Shown: positions 1 to 8,791 of the stretch, piece after piece
Position numbering within the stretch: the stretch's first letter is position 1
Layout: each line of letters begins with the position of its first letter
Source: Shimia gijangensis
GTDB lineage: Bacteria; Pseudomonadota; Alphaproteobacteria; Rhodobacterales; Rhodobacteraceae
Direction: 5' to 3'
Assembly: GCF_900142085.1 (NCBI RefSeq)
Contig: NZ_FQZQ01000006.1
Span: forward strand, 62,001-126,000
DNA length: 64,000 nucleotides
Position numbers and translations under genes: made by a program
Notes under the pieces: model-generated
Told to the model about the DNA's origin: nothing
What the model saw: only the letters and a program-made list of their open reading frames with translations
Databases searched by the model: none

Positions 1-1
1 G

Positions 2-2029
2 TTCGCTGCAAATCCGGTTTTAGCTGAGGATGTTGCTGAATACGTCTCGGCAGACGCGTTCTTTGGCAACACGATTGCCATTTTTGACCTGCTGATGGCG
101 TCCTCGGCCACGGCGGCCCAGAACCTCACGTCCTTAATGGTCTCCGCGCCTGATTTTATGACCGAAGTGTCGAATTTCTTTGACCGCCTGTCCCAAACAG
201 GTTTCTCAGCGGGCTCAATGATCTTGTTGGCGGTGTTCTGGCTGGGCCTCGGCGCGATGGCCGAACAGGCCTACCGGTTGGTTCTTCGTAAAATCCGCTC
301 TGATCCTGACCCCGAGCATCCCGTTATCTTTGGGCAGCGGTTGGGCTGGTTCGGCGGAAACCTGATCGGGCTTTGTATCTTTGCGCTTGTGGGGGGATGG
401 CCTTTGCTGATGGCCACCCAGACGGAACTTGTCTCGCAAACGGTTGTGGTGACATACCTAAGCGCAATTCTGGCCGTACGCGGGTTTGCCATCACGCTCA
501 GAATGCTTATTTCGCCGTTCCGCCCCGAGATGCGCATCGCGCATCTGAACAATGAAGACGCGCGGCAACTCTATTTTCACGCCTTGTTCATCGCGAGCTT
601 TGCCGTTGTTTCTTTTGTGACCGCGTCGTTGTTTCATTCGGGTGGCATGGCGCAGGCGGCGGTTCTGTTGTTTGTCCTGATGACCAGAAGCCTTGTCGCC
701 TGTCTGGTCGTGCTGGCCTTTTTTGCCAATCAAAAGGGCGTCGCCCGCCTGATCCAAACGCGCCCGGATGGAACCTATCGTACGGGCGGCTGGCCGTCTT
801 TTGCGCGAATCTGGCATCTTTTGGCAACGATCTATGTCGGGATGTCGTGGTTTGTCGCCTGTGTTCTACTGCTTTTGGGACGCACAGAAGCCAACGAACT
901 GGCAGTGCTAAGCTTTCTGGCGCTGATGGGGTTGTTGGCCATATCTTTGTTGCTGGATGATTGGGCGTCGCGGGTTGATATGCGCAATCGCGACCCGGAT
1001 CAGCCCAATCTTCCAAGCTTTGCTCAGTTTTTTGCCCGCCTCGGACGCGCAGCGGCAATGATCGCCACCATCATTCTTTTGATCCGGATCTGGAGTGCCC
1101 CTTGGGGCGGGGCCAACATCACGTCTCGTGTGTCCCAAGGTGTCGTTCCCGCCCTTACCCAGATGGTGATCACCTTTTTCATGGCTTATGTGTTGTGGCA
1201 ATTGGTGCTGATTGGGTCCGAGCGCGTGATGAGCCGCGCCACACCAGCTGATGGCGCAGGCAATACCGCGCGCCAGACCCGCATCACCACCCTTTTGCCC
1301 TTGGTGCGCAACTTTATGCTGGTGGCGATTGCGATCATTGCTGTGATGATTGGCCTGTCTGCTATTGGCGTCGATGTATTGCCGCTGTTTGCAGGAGCTG
1401 GCGTGATTGGACTTGCAATCGGCCTCGGCAGCCAAACTTTGGTCAAAGATGTGGTTTCGGGTATTTTCTTTCTGTTGGATGACGCCTTTCGTGTTGGCGA
1501 TTATGTTGATGCAGGTGTCGCCATGGGCACGATCGAACGCGCTGGGATCCGGTCTTTGCAAATCCGCCATCACCTTGGCGCGCTGCACACGGTACCTTTT
1601 GGTGAGATCAAAACCATTGCCAATCATTCGCGCGATTGGGTGATTTTCAAAATGGATTTTCGCCTGCCCTTTGAAACGGACACCAACGCTTTGCGCAAAA
1701 AGTTCAAAGCCTTGGGCCAAAAATTGCTGCTGGACGAAACCTTTGGAGGATTGTTTGTTGAGCCATTGAAATCCTCCGGAGTGGTGATGATGGACGACAG
1801 CGCAATGGTTGTGCGGGCGTCTTTCAAATCACGCCCGGGTGAGCAATTTCAGCTGCGCCGCGTGGTCTATGAAGCTGTGCGAAACATGTTTCGCGAAGAA
1901 GGTATCGACGTGGCGGTACGCGAAGTGCGGGTACGCTCGACCAGTAGTGATGCATTGAGCGGAGCCGGTGCGCAAATTGCTTCAGAGGCAGCCTTGAAAC
2001 AATCCAAGGACACCAAGGACATGCCCTAG
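2..2029 (+). CDS. Mechanosensitive ion channel, MscS family (5' end outside the window)
   Basis: The reading frame is open back to base 2, so the gene begins before the window; the first internal ATG is at 95. About 675 residues are visible. A long N-terminal part holds many hydrophobic segments. The MscS core follows at roughly residues 410-470 counted from that ATG: a glycine/alanine-rich pore helix (VLPLFAGAGVIGLAIGLGSQ) and the beta domain starting near DDAFRVGDYVDAG. The C-terminus carries the usual MscS alpha/beta domain and ends in a polar tail. It should gate in the inner membrane and release solutes on hypo-osmotic shock. The size and the extra membrane helices resemble the large MscK/YbiO-type members more than minimal MscS. 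The next gene converges on it. Confidence 0.85.
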   Translation, partial: FAANPVLAEDVAEYVSADAFFGNTIAIFDLLMASSATAAQNLTSLMVSAPDFMTEVSNFFDRLSQTGFSAGSMILLAVFWLGLGAMAEQAYRLVLRKIRSDPDPEHPVIFGQRLGWFGGNLIGLCIFALVGGWPLLMATQTELVSQTVVVTYLSAILAVRGFAITLRMLISPFRPEMRIAHLNNEDARQLYFHALFIASFAVVSFVTASLFHSGGMAQAAVLLFVLMTRSLVACLVVLAFFANQKGVARLIQTRPDGTYRTGGWPSFARIWHLLATIYVGMSWFVACVLLLLGRTEANELAVLSFLALMGLLAISLLLDDWASRVDMRNRDPDQPNLPSFAQFFARLGRAAAMIATIILLIRIWSAPWGGANITSRVSQGVVPALTQMVITFFMAYVLWQLVLIGSERVMSRATPADGAGNTARQTRITTLLPLVRNFMLVAIAIIAVMIGLSAIGVDVLPLFAGAGVIGLAIGLGSQTLVKDVVSGIFFLLDDAFRVGDYVDAGVAMGTIERAGIRSLQIRHHLGALHTVPFGEIKTIANHSRDWVIFKMDFRLPFETDTNALRKKFKALGQKLLLDETFGGLFVEPLKSSGVVMMDDSAMVVRASFKSRPGEQFQLRRVVYEAVRNMFREEGIDVAVREVRVRSTSSDALSGAGAQIASEAALKQSKDTKDMP

Positions 2030-2105
2030 ACCGCATCTGGTCGCAGTCAGCAATCAGTCTATTGATTGAAATTGGATTGTTCGAGAACACACAGGCAGAC
2101 AAGAC

Positions 2106-3209
2106 CTAAAAACGCTGAACCCCGGATAGAACGAAACGCTCGCCACTTGGGCTCTTGTTGTATTCCATCTGCACGCCCATGCCGTTTTCAAATCCGATAT
2201 TCAACCCAATGACGCCCGAAAACTTGTCCACATTTGTGGAACGCGCGCGGTAGCGAACATTCAGATCATCATTGTCGGGAAAGGCATTTGCCAAAGCTGT
2301 GACACCTTCAATGTATTGGTCATAATTCAAATACGAAACGCCAATGTAAGGCGCGAAAACCGTTTTTCCATTGACGATCCAGTGTCGCCCAAACCGTAAC
2401 GACGCATTTTGTGACCGCACAACCGTGTCCGAACTGGACCCCAAGGTATCGGTCAACGACGCCGTGCCCGTCAAAAAGAAATTGTCCCATCCATACACTG
2501 CGGTTGCACCAATCGTGAGTGTTCTGGCGTCAATACCTGCCGTAAAATTGGCCGTGGCCGTGCCGCAAGGATCAATCGGCGTACAAACGGGCGGCGGGAA
2601 CATACTATCCAGATCGACAACCACATCCAGATTGGCTGAGCCATCGACCTTTCCGAAAGACCCAAAAACATTGAGGTTTGGCAGTATCCAGGCGTCCAAT
2701 TTGACCTGTGCAGAATCCGTTTTACTGATCACATTTTCGAGCGTCACAAAGGGGATTGGAACCAGCGGCGTTCCTGGCGGAGGTGGTGCCCCTTTGGACA
2801 GCGCTACAGACAAATCCGTAATGTTTTGAAGCTGTTGATTGCTGACCAGAATGCCGCTGATTCCGTAAGGTAATGGCAACGAGAACCCACGGTCCACCGC
2901 CTGTTGGGCAAAGAACGGCAGCTTGCGGTCATAAACAATCGGCTCGTCCGACAGTGCCGCACTTTCAGGGCGTCGCAGCTGTAGATGGTCTGGAAATTTC
3001 AGAAGAATACCAAGCTGGGGCAAAATACCATCAGGGGTCCCGTCGTCGAGGATCGTTTCATCCGGTGAGGTTATTAAATCCTCTTCGCCAGACGCGCTTT
3101 GCGCAAGCCCTGCGGCCATAAACATTGCCAGCGCTGCTCCAACAAAAGTGAAACGGCCCTGTGAAGGACTTTTTCGAAATGGCGAATCGACGAACATATA
3201 TGCTGGCAT
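2106..3209 (-). CDS. Secreted or outer-membrane beta-barrel-like protein, unknown function
   Basis: A 367-residue protein with a signal peptide: a basic start, a hydrophobic stretch near residues 23-38 and a likely cleavage after AQSASG. The middle of the mature part is rich in alternating hydrophobic residues, with a short cysteine-bearing loop (PPVCTPIDPCGTA). The last ~150 residues look like amphipathic beta strands and end in Phe (GVQRF), as is common for outer-membrane barrels. I do not recognise a named family. No strong ribosome-binding site precedes the chosen ATG, and a second ATG lies five codons in. It stands alone, convergent with the MscS gene. An autotransporter-like or porin-like barrel is the best guess from shape alone. 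Confidence 0.6.
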   Translation of the reverse strand: MPAYMFVDSPFRKSPSQGRFTFVGAALAMFMAAGLAQSASGEEDLITSPDETILDDGTPDGILPQLGILLKFPDHLQLRRPESAALSDEPIVYDRKLPFFAQQAVDRGFSLPLPYGISGILVSNQQLQNITDLSVALSKGAPPPPGTPLVPIPFVTLENVISKTDSAQVKLDAWILPNLNVFGSFGKVDGSANLDVVVDLDSMFPPPVCTPIDPCGTATANFTAGIDARTLTIGATAVYGWDNFFLTGTASLTDTLGSSSDTVVRSQNASLRFGRHWIVNGKTVFAPYIGVSYLNYDQYIEGVTALANAFPDNDDLNVRYRARSTNVDKFSGVIGLNIGFENGMGVQMEYNKSPSGERFVLSGVQRF

Positions 3210-3627
3210 TTTTGATTAGTGCGATTGGGGACAAATTAGCGCGTTTCCGGCCAGAGCAACCAGACAGAAATCAAATTCCAGAAGGAATGTGCCCGCAAGG
3301 ACGCATCGCGGTTGGCAAAAGACTGGAAAATAAAGTACCGGCATCCAAGGTTGAACCCGGCTTATCGCTTCAAGGCATTGTTATTAAATAGATATTGAGG
3401 CTCTCAGAATCACAGAAACATCACTTCAGCTACAAACCCCAAAAAACACTGGTATCCACAATTTCCCTGATCTGGGCACTTTTTCCCCACGGCCACTCTG
3501 CGCATCAGGTCAGCCCACGTCAGCCCAAAAGCTATTCCTGACGTGGGCCTGTTCATCCGCCCTCTGTCTTTTCCCTTACCCAAGGTTAAACTCGCTTGGT
3601 GAAGGGCTTGGCAAATATCGTCAGGAC
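3210..3627. other. 418-bp intergenic region with one inverted repeat
   Basis: No convincing gene is seen. A perfect 11-bp inverted repeat (GCCCACGTCAG / CTGACGTGGGC) lies at 3513-3523 and 3538-3548 with a 14-base loop. It sits about 80 bp past the stop codon of the leftward gene at 3628, so it could be a weak terminator of that operon. No T-run follows it on either strand. Confidence 0.4.
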
Positions 3628-6519
3628 CTATTCGGCCTCTGTCAGTGTAAACACAAATGATGTTCCCGTCGGACCAGTATCAATCTGAGCGAAACCTTCC
3701 CTCTTGTACCCGCGCTCCACACAGTCTGTATCCCCGACAATGATGTATTCATCTCGAGAGGTGCAAAACATATAATCGCCTTCTGTGACCGGCCCGCCGT
3801 CGACTTCGGCGCGATAAAAGTAGTAGCGCTTTTTCAAGTCTCCCGACACGACAGTGACACACTTGTCCTGCTTCAGGTCCCACCAGCCTTCCGAGGTCCA
3901 GTTGTCATTAACATCGTGATAGCCAATTGAAATTGTTTGCACGTACGGCGTCGCATTGCACAAGCGCAAACCAGCGGCCTCTGCAGTACTGTCCTGTTTG
4001 CGGTCTGGCATGGCTTCAGCCGTTGGTTCCGGACTTATCGGCACATTTGGCGTACTTGGAACAGCGCAATTTTCATCGATGTAGGCAGTCGCAAAACCTG
4101 CATAGAGATGTGATCCACAGCTATTCGCAAAGGCGCGATAGGCAAAGCACGCGTTAATTTCTTTGGCCTCTGCATAAAGCGCGTCACAGACATCAGTTGA
4201 GCGTTCCCCGCTCCCGGCGGGTGTCGTCGGCTGGTTAACCGCTTCAGTCGTCGCTAACTCCGAGACATCTTGGGCTGCGATCCAATCAATCTTAGCCATC
4301 GACATACGGGTGTCACCGTTCAAGTACTCGGCTCGCACATCAAATCTGGTTACGTTGACAAGGAGCTCTTGTACAGATGAGGCACCCGATACCCGCCAGC
4401 GTGGGTCATCAAATCTGACAATTTGGGTTGTCCATTCCGTGCCGACAGGATGGTCAAACTCAATGCTCGCAGACATCGTGCCGCTCTGAAGGAAGATATC
4501 GCCACGACCACCGTCAATGTAAGGGCTATAATAGGTGCCATTGCCGGACTTTACTCGGAGCACCAGCCGCAAGCTCTCGGTTCCGCGCCAATCACCCAAG
4601 ACGTGATTGGGGGCTAGAAAATAACCGTTCTTTCCATCTCCCAAAGCACTGGCCTCAAGCTCGCCATCGTCGCTTGGACTGCCCGATCCAGGATTGGAAA
4701 GGGTTACATGTTCGCCCCTCCATTTCCCGAGACCGGAATTGCCAAACCTCACGTCTGCGTGCCCGTTTCGCGCACTTGCCCCCGGTGAAGCTGTATCTTC
4801 TTCGGGGGCCGGCAAAGGTGATGATGTCGAGGTTGGTTGGGGCGCCTGCCAATTGGGGTCCAGAGCAGGTTGCAAACGCAGGTTTTTGATCAGAGTTTCG
4901 TTCAAAGCGTTCAATTCATCCAAAGATAATTCGTTGCTTTCGACCGTAAAAATAAAGCGCTTCTCGTCCGAACGCGCCCGTTCTGAAACGTTCAAAACAG
5001 ATTTCAAGTCACCAATCTTTGACATGATCTGTGTCACGCTCTCATGATCGATCATTACGTTTTTCACAGTCACATCATCGTCATAGCCGGTCAGAGGCTC
5101 GTCCGGGAACCACCAGAACGCCAGAATGGTGGTGCGGCCGTCGGGGCTTTGGAACATCTTGTCCGCAGGGGTATCGTAGGTGGTTTCCCAGCCCTCTGGC
5201 AGCACGAATGTCACGCCTTCCACATCAATCGCCGTTCCCATAACAAGTGGCATGGAAGCCTCGGCCTGACTGGGTGCGGTTGCCGGGACTTGAGTGTCAG
5301 AATCAAGAGGGGTGGACTGAACCGACACAGGCGTTTTGCTGGGTTCGGCGGGACAATCTGTGATCCCGTCGGGCAAGTTCAGTTCAACTGATGCTAAAAC
5401 CGCAGCGAGGTCTTCTCCACCCAGAAAATCTGGCGCTCCTGCCAGCATCACCGCGACGGGCTCGCCATTGGACAAGCATTGGGTCAGGCGATAATATGTG
5501 TATTCACCCATAACAATCGCTGCCCCGGCATAGAACTCAGGCGTACTGCCTTGCCATGTCTGACGGGTTGCCGGATAGCCAAATATTTGCGCAGTCTCCG
5601 GGGCGCTGGCGTGCTCAGTGACCACACTGTCCAGTCCGCCTTCGTCTGTTATCCAGTGTCCGGTCGCCACTTCTCCATAGCCGGAATAATATTGCGATCG
5701 AAATGAAACCTGCTGGTCATCTCTCGCATGGTGGACCGACCAGCCTTTGGGCAGATCAAATGAGACCATTCCACCAAGCCCTTCATCACGCGGTTTGACG
5801 TAAGTCTCGGGCATCACCAAAGTGCCAAGGATGCTCTCAAGAATTTCAGCCGAGTGCTCATAGGGTTGATTCATCGCGGCCAAAGCAATGGTCGTATAAT
5901 CATCGTCTTCATTGGTCTCAGAAGAGCTGTAAGCCGTCGCGCGAATGGCTACGTCCCCTTGTTTGAGAGCCGTTTCAGCGCGCAGATAGATTTCACCGTT
6001 CGGCATCCTCACGTCTGACTGTGAGAGCAGTTCCCCCTCGTCGTCATCCATCGGGCGGTGTCGGTCAAACATGACCGTAATTGTCGCCCCGGTGCGTGTG
6101 GCCATATCACCCGCAAACAGTACCAAGCTATCTTTTTTGTCTACCACGACCTTCCAATCAGGTGGCGCCTTAAAGTGAAACCCCTTGATTTCATGGCTGA
6201 CCCAATTGGACGGCGCATCGAACGTCGCAAATCCCGGAGCCATATCAGAGGGGGCTTCGGATTGCTCAGTGGGTTCATTCATTAACGGGGCCGTTGCCTC
6301 TGTTGGGGTGGTTGCGGGTGCTGCATCGGCGGCGTCTTCGAAATAAGGTTGGGGTGGCGGCAGCTCATCTGTTTCGGGCACCAGTTCGTCCAGCGTTGTT
6401 CCGTCGGCTGTGACGCCGAATGCATCGAACTCATCGTCTGATTGCGCAAATCCAGAAAGGGCGAGCATTGACGTTGACAGAGCCGCGATCAGAGTGATGC
6501 GGGGCACAAAAAATTTCAT
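3628..6519 (-). CDS. Large secreted multidomain protein with laminin-B-like and DUF1036-like regions
   Basis: A 963-residue protein with a clear signal peptide (MKFFVPRITLIAALSTSMLA, cleavage near GFAQS). An acidic, proline-rich linker follows. Then come two or three repeated alpha/beta modules of about 150 residues, each opening with a phrase like 'F.LP.GW' (near residues 105, 255 and 435). Residues ~590-745 read like a laminin B (domain IV) module: a 'FLAPNHVLGDW' opening, a regular strand pattern, then 'FDVRAEYLNGDTRMSMAKID'. A cysteine-bearing segment (~765-815) links to a C-terminal DUF1036-like domain with motif LRLCNATPYVQTISIGY. Domain names are from memory of the patterns. The start is supported by TGAGG upstream. 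It is last in a three-frame cistron (22 bp after 6542). Its exact role is unknown; an extracytoplasmic binding role is a guess. Confidence 0.65.
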   Translation of the reverse strand: MKFFVPRITLIAALSTSMLALSGFAQSDDEFDAFGVTADGTTLDELVPETDELPPPQPYFEDAADAAPATTPTEATAPLMNEPTEQSEAPSDMAPGFATFDAPSNWVSHEIKGFHFKAPPDWKVVVDKKDSLVLFAGDMATRTGATITVMFDRHRPMDDDEGELLSQSDVRMPNGEIYLRAETALKQGDVAIRATAYSSSETNEDDDYTTIALAAMNQPYEHSAEILESILGTLVMPETYVKPRDEGLGGMVSFDLPKGWSVHHARDDQQVSFRSQYYSGYGEVATGHWITDEGGLDSVVTEHASAPETAQIFGYPATRQTWQGSTPEFYAGAAIVMGEYTYYRLTQCLSNGEPVAVMLAGAPDFLGGEDLAAVLASVELNLPDGITDCPAEPSKTPVSVQSTPLDSDTQVPATAPSQAEASMPLVMGTAIDVEGVTFVLPEGWETTYDTPADKMFQSPDGRTTILAFWWFPDEPLTGYDDDVTVKNVMIDHESVTQIMSKIGDLKSVLNVSERARSDEKRFIFTVESNELSLDELNALNETLIKNLRLQPALDPNWQAPQPTSTSSPLPAPEEDTASPGASARNGHADVRFGNSGLGKWRGEHVTLSNPGSGSPSDDGELEASALGDGKNGYFLAPNHVLGDWRGTESLRLVLRVKSGNGTYYSPYIDGGRGDIFLQSGTMSASIEFDHPVGTEWTTQIVRFDDPRWRVSGASSVQELLVNVTRFDVRAEYLNGDTRMSMAKIDWIAAQDVSELATTEAVNQPTTPAGSGERSTDVCDALYAEAKEINACFAYRAFANSCGSHLYAGFATAYIDENCAVPSTPNVPISPEPTAEAMPDRKQDSTAEAAGLRLCNATPYVQTISIGYHDVNDNWTSEGWWDLKQDKCVTVVSGDLKKRYYFYRAEVDGGPVTEGDYMFCTSRDEYIIVGDTDCVERGYKREGFAQIDTGPTGTSFVFTLTEAE

Positions 6520-6541
6520 CTAAAACCTCATAAAATATAGG

Positions 6542-7582
6542 TTACTGAGGACTACGAAGAAGGGCAGCTGGATCGCTGCCAGTCTGGATGTTGTGTATGG
6601 ATTTTTTGACCACGTCGATCATGGCGCGACCCGTTGGGGTATCCATCGCAAAATACTGCTTTTTGCCGCCGCCATGAGACGCAAAAATTCCAACCAGCTC
6701 CATCTTTGCCGATGATTCACAAAGACGTTCGACCACCTTGTTTTTACCAAAGGCTTTGCGTTGGAAACGCTCTAAAAAGCACTCGCCACGAGTCAGGCTT
6801 TGGCCGCTAAACATGTCGAACTTACAGTTTCTCATGGCCATAATGTCATCCACATAAAGCGCGCCAAACAGCATGCCTTCCTTGATGATCCGCCCTGGCG
6901 AAGCGGGAGACCATGTGTCGTCGCCCAGATTGTAATGCCCCAGAAGCATCGTCATGTTGTGCGACTGAGCCAAATCTATCGTGCTGGGTGGTTTGGCGTC
7001 TCTTAGCTGCTGCTCATCGCTGAATGAATTGTCGGCTTTGATCCGTCGCACGGAACACGTTTGGCCGCCTTCCTCGATCTCATATCGGGCAATGATCGGT
7101 GTCTTTGGCACGCCAAACACCGTGGTCATCTTGCCATCAGCAAAAACCAGACCGTGCTCTTCGCTACCCTCAGAGGTTTCAAGCCGAACCATTGTGGGGA
7201 ACCCTGCTTTCAACAACGCGTAGTACGTAATCTCAGCCTGGAACGTGCCTTCAGGGCGCAAGACGCCAGCCCATTCTCCACCATTGAGCAGATCCATAAC
7301 CACGCGTGCACCGCCAGGTACGTCATAAGCCGTAACCTCAAGTAGAAAGGTCCTGTTTAACCTCGGTTTTAACTGATCATTGGCATTAGCGACCTGCTGC
7401 TTGAGATGGTCACTCCATGCGCGGTCGCTGACCTCTGGCAGGACATGATTGACCATAAGCTTCTCAAGCATGCCTTTATGCTCAGCCTCAATCAGGCGCT
7501 GAATAGTTTCCGTGTCACCAAAATAGCTACCATTGCATTCACTGTAAAAAGCGATGTTGCGCTCATCAAATGCGCGGTGCAC
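6542..7582 (-). CDS. Hypothetical protein, probably the 3' part of a frameshifted gene
   Basis: 346 residues from a GTG codon at 7582 that has no good ribosome-binding site. The same frame stays open upstream of that GTG, back to the six-A run shared with the preceding ORF (7603-8367), and encodes a plausible continuation there (TDTEWFNTYLDGAINKY). I therefore read this as the C-terminal two thirds of one protein of about 608 residues whose N-terminal part is the upstream ORF. The sequence is mixed alpha/beta with several cysteines and a conserved-looking 'LLGHYNLGDDTW' segment; no family is recognised. If the frames are joined, the product inherits the upstream signal peptide and would be exported. 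It lies 22 bp before the 963-residue gene, so the two are probably co-transcribed. Confidence 0.6.
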   Translation of the reverse strand: MHRAFDERNIAFYSECNGSYFGDTETIQRLIEAEHKGMLEKLMVNHVLPEVSDRAWSDHLKQQVANANDQLKPRLNRTFLLEVTAYDVPGGARVVMDLLNGGEWAGVLRPEGTFQAEITYYALLKAGFPTMVRLETSEGSEEHGLVFADGKMTTVFGVPKTPIIARYEIEEGGQTCSVRRIKADNSFSDEQQLRDAKPPSTIDLAQSHNMTMLLGHYNLGDDTWSPASPGRIIKEGMLFGALYVDDIMAMRNCKFDMFSGQSLTRGECFLERFQRKAFGKNKVVERLCESSAKMELVGIFASHGGGKKQYFAMDTPTGRAMIDVVKKSIHNIQTGSDPAALLRSPQ

Positions 7583-7602
7583 GTATTTGTTTATTGCCCC
7601 GT

Positions 7603-8367
7603 CTAAATAGGTATTGAACCACTCAGTGTCGGTTTTTTCGCTTCTTCATACAGCTCCAACGCTTTGATTTTCCAGTCGCTGACAGACATCCCCTGATCGC
7701 GGTAGAATGCGTCGTAACGGCAGGTCCAAACGTTGACACCAATATCTGTCAAACCAGCCTGCCATTCGCGCAGCGTGACATCGACAACAAATGTGGCGAT
7801 CCCGGCGATCTGCAATGCCGAAGATCGCCAACGCCCGATGGAATAATTCATGAACGCTTTGAGAGACCCAAAAACCGCGCTTTCTGTGTCGCCATTTGTG
7901 GCATCACGCGCGACTTGGGCAAGCGCAAACACAAAGCCGATACTGTTGAGGGCTGTGTTCACTCCCGAAAAGGATTTTACCAAAAGTGCGTGTTCAGCAA
8001 TCGTTCCGATGGCAGCAAATGAGCCTTGGGTATCACCAAAAGCCAAAATACCAAGTTCCAATTGCGCCTTGCGAACAGCGGCCCTGTTACGGGATTCTAT
8101 TGCGTCACTTAGCGCCGCGATACTGGCATCGGGGAACCTGAATTCGTCAGCACCTTTGGAAACCTTAAACCCGGTGACTTTTTCACCAGGCCCGCCACCT
8201 TCAGTGACTGGCTCGATCAAGCCTCCAACAATGTCTTTCACGCTTGGATTCGACGTTTGAGCCTGACCAGAAGTAACGAGTCCAATCACCGCCGTTGCAG
8301 CAAGGATATTAGAGGTCCAAGAGCGAAATAGATGCGTCGCTGATTGGGATTCTCTTTGAAAGGTCAT
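7603..8367 (-). CDS. Hypothetical exported protein, probable N-terminal part of a frameshifted gene
   Basis: 254 residues beginning with a signal peptide (hydrophobic core ILAATAVIGLVTSG, cleavage near GQAQT). A strong ribosome-binding site, GGAGGG, precedes the ATG. The body is helical and alanine-rich, with a segment at ~105-175 (AIGTIAEHALLVKSF ... LNSIGFVFALAQVA) that could be membrane-associated. The C-terminus changes character after LELYEEAKK: the frame runs through six A residues (complement of T at 7633-7638) and stops nine codons later. A -1 shift at that run would continue into the next ORF. No family is recognised. It heads an operon with 6542 and 3628, just downstream of an integrase remnant and tRNA-Leu. 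Confidence 0.6.
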   Translation of the reverse strand: MTFQRESQSATHLFRSWTSNILAATAVIGLVTSGQAQTSNPSVKDIVGGLIEPVTEGGGPGEKVTGFKVSKGADEFRFPDASIAALSDAIESRNRAAVRKAQLELGILAFGDTQGSFAAIGTIAEHALLVKSFSGVNTALNSIGFVFALAQVARDATNGDTESAVFGSLKAFMNYSIGRWRSSALQIAGIATFVVDVTLREWQAGLTDIGVNVWTCRYDAFYRDQGMSVSDWKIKALELYEEAKKPTLSGSIPI

Positions 8368-8401
8368 AAAAGGCCACCCTCCAAATACTCCGCAATTGTA
8401 C

Positions 8402-8566
8402 TTTGATAGGAGGTTTCAATGCGTTGCGTTGCATCAACCGGGTGTCCTGGATGGCATTGTTTCTCTCGCCCAATGCCTCTCGGAAATCTTTAGGGAATCT
8501 CCTTTGGAATCGGAGGCCATCGTTAGGACGTAGATTGGGGTGTTGAAACTTCATCGGAAAAGCCAT
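8402..8566 (-). pseudogene. Remnant of a tyrosine-type integrase N-terminus
   Basis: The frame starting MAFPMKFQHPN and continuing through LRFQRRFPKDFREALGE has the look of the N-terminal arm of phage/island integrases (pattern: arginine-rich strand, P-x-D-x-R-x-A-L-G). After ALGE the similarity stops and the frame runs into unrelated sequence before the start of the next gene. Only ~35-50 codons of an expected ~350-400 remain. It lies within 80 bp of the 3' end of tRNA-Leu, the usual attachment point for such elements. The call rests on motif memory; a profile search with tyrosine-integrase arm domains would decide it. Confidence 0.5.
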
Positions 8567-8644
8567 GTGTGCCTCGTGACACAGGCCCAATCGCAACGTA
8601 TTCCATTGTTTTTATGAGGTTTTAACGTCTTAGCGTTGCAGTGC

Positions 8645-8730
8645 TGGTACCCAAGGCCGGACTCGAACCGGCACGCCTGTTACAGCGGGGGATTTTGAAT
8701 CCCCTGCGTCTACCATTCCGCCACTTGGGC
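8645..8730 (-). tRNA. tRNA-Leu (anticodon CAA)
   Basis: An 86-nt class II tRNA with encoded CCA. The 5' acceptor GCCCAAG pairs with CTTGGGT (a G-U at the first pair). The anticodon stem GGGGA/TCCCC encloses the loop TTCAAAA, giving anticodon CAA (reads UUG). A long variable arm and the T-arm GCCGGTTCGAGTCCGGC are present. It sits between the integrase remnant (past its 3' end) and the TRAP operon. Confidence 0.95.
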
Positions 8731-8791
8731 ACTGCCTGACCGATTTACCCAAGCTTGGCGCCAGCGTCCACCCTGAAATCGACAGTTTTTG

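Noticed and set aside
1186-1720. Long minus-strand frames opposite the MscS gene (e.g. 908-1720)
   Set aside because: Shadow frames produced by GC-rich codon bias; no family pattern or start site.
2050-2080. Inverted repeat CAATCAgtctaTTGATTG near the end of the MscS gene as a terminator
   Set aside because: Imperfect, AT-rich and not followed by a T-run.
3577-3585. TACCCAAGG, a 9-bp match to the 3' end of tRNA-Leu (8647-8655), as the far attachment site of an island
   Set aside because: Nine bases are too short to separate from chance in 5 kb; it does not extend into the T-arm.
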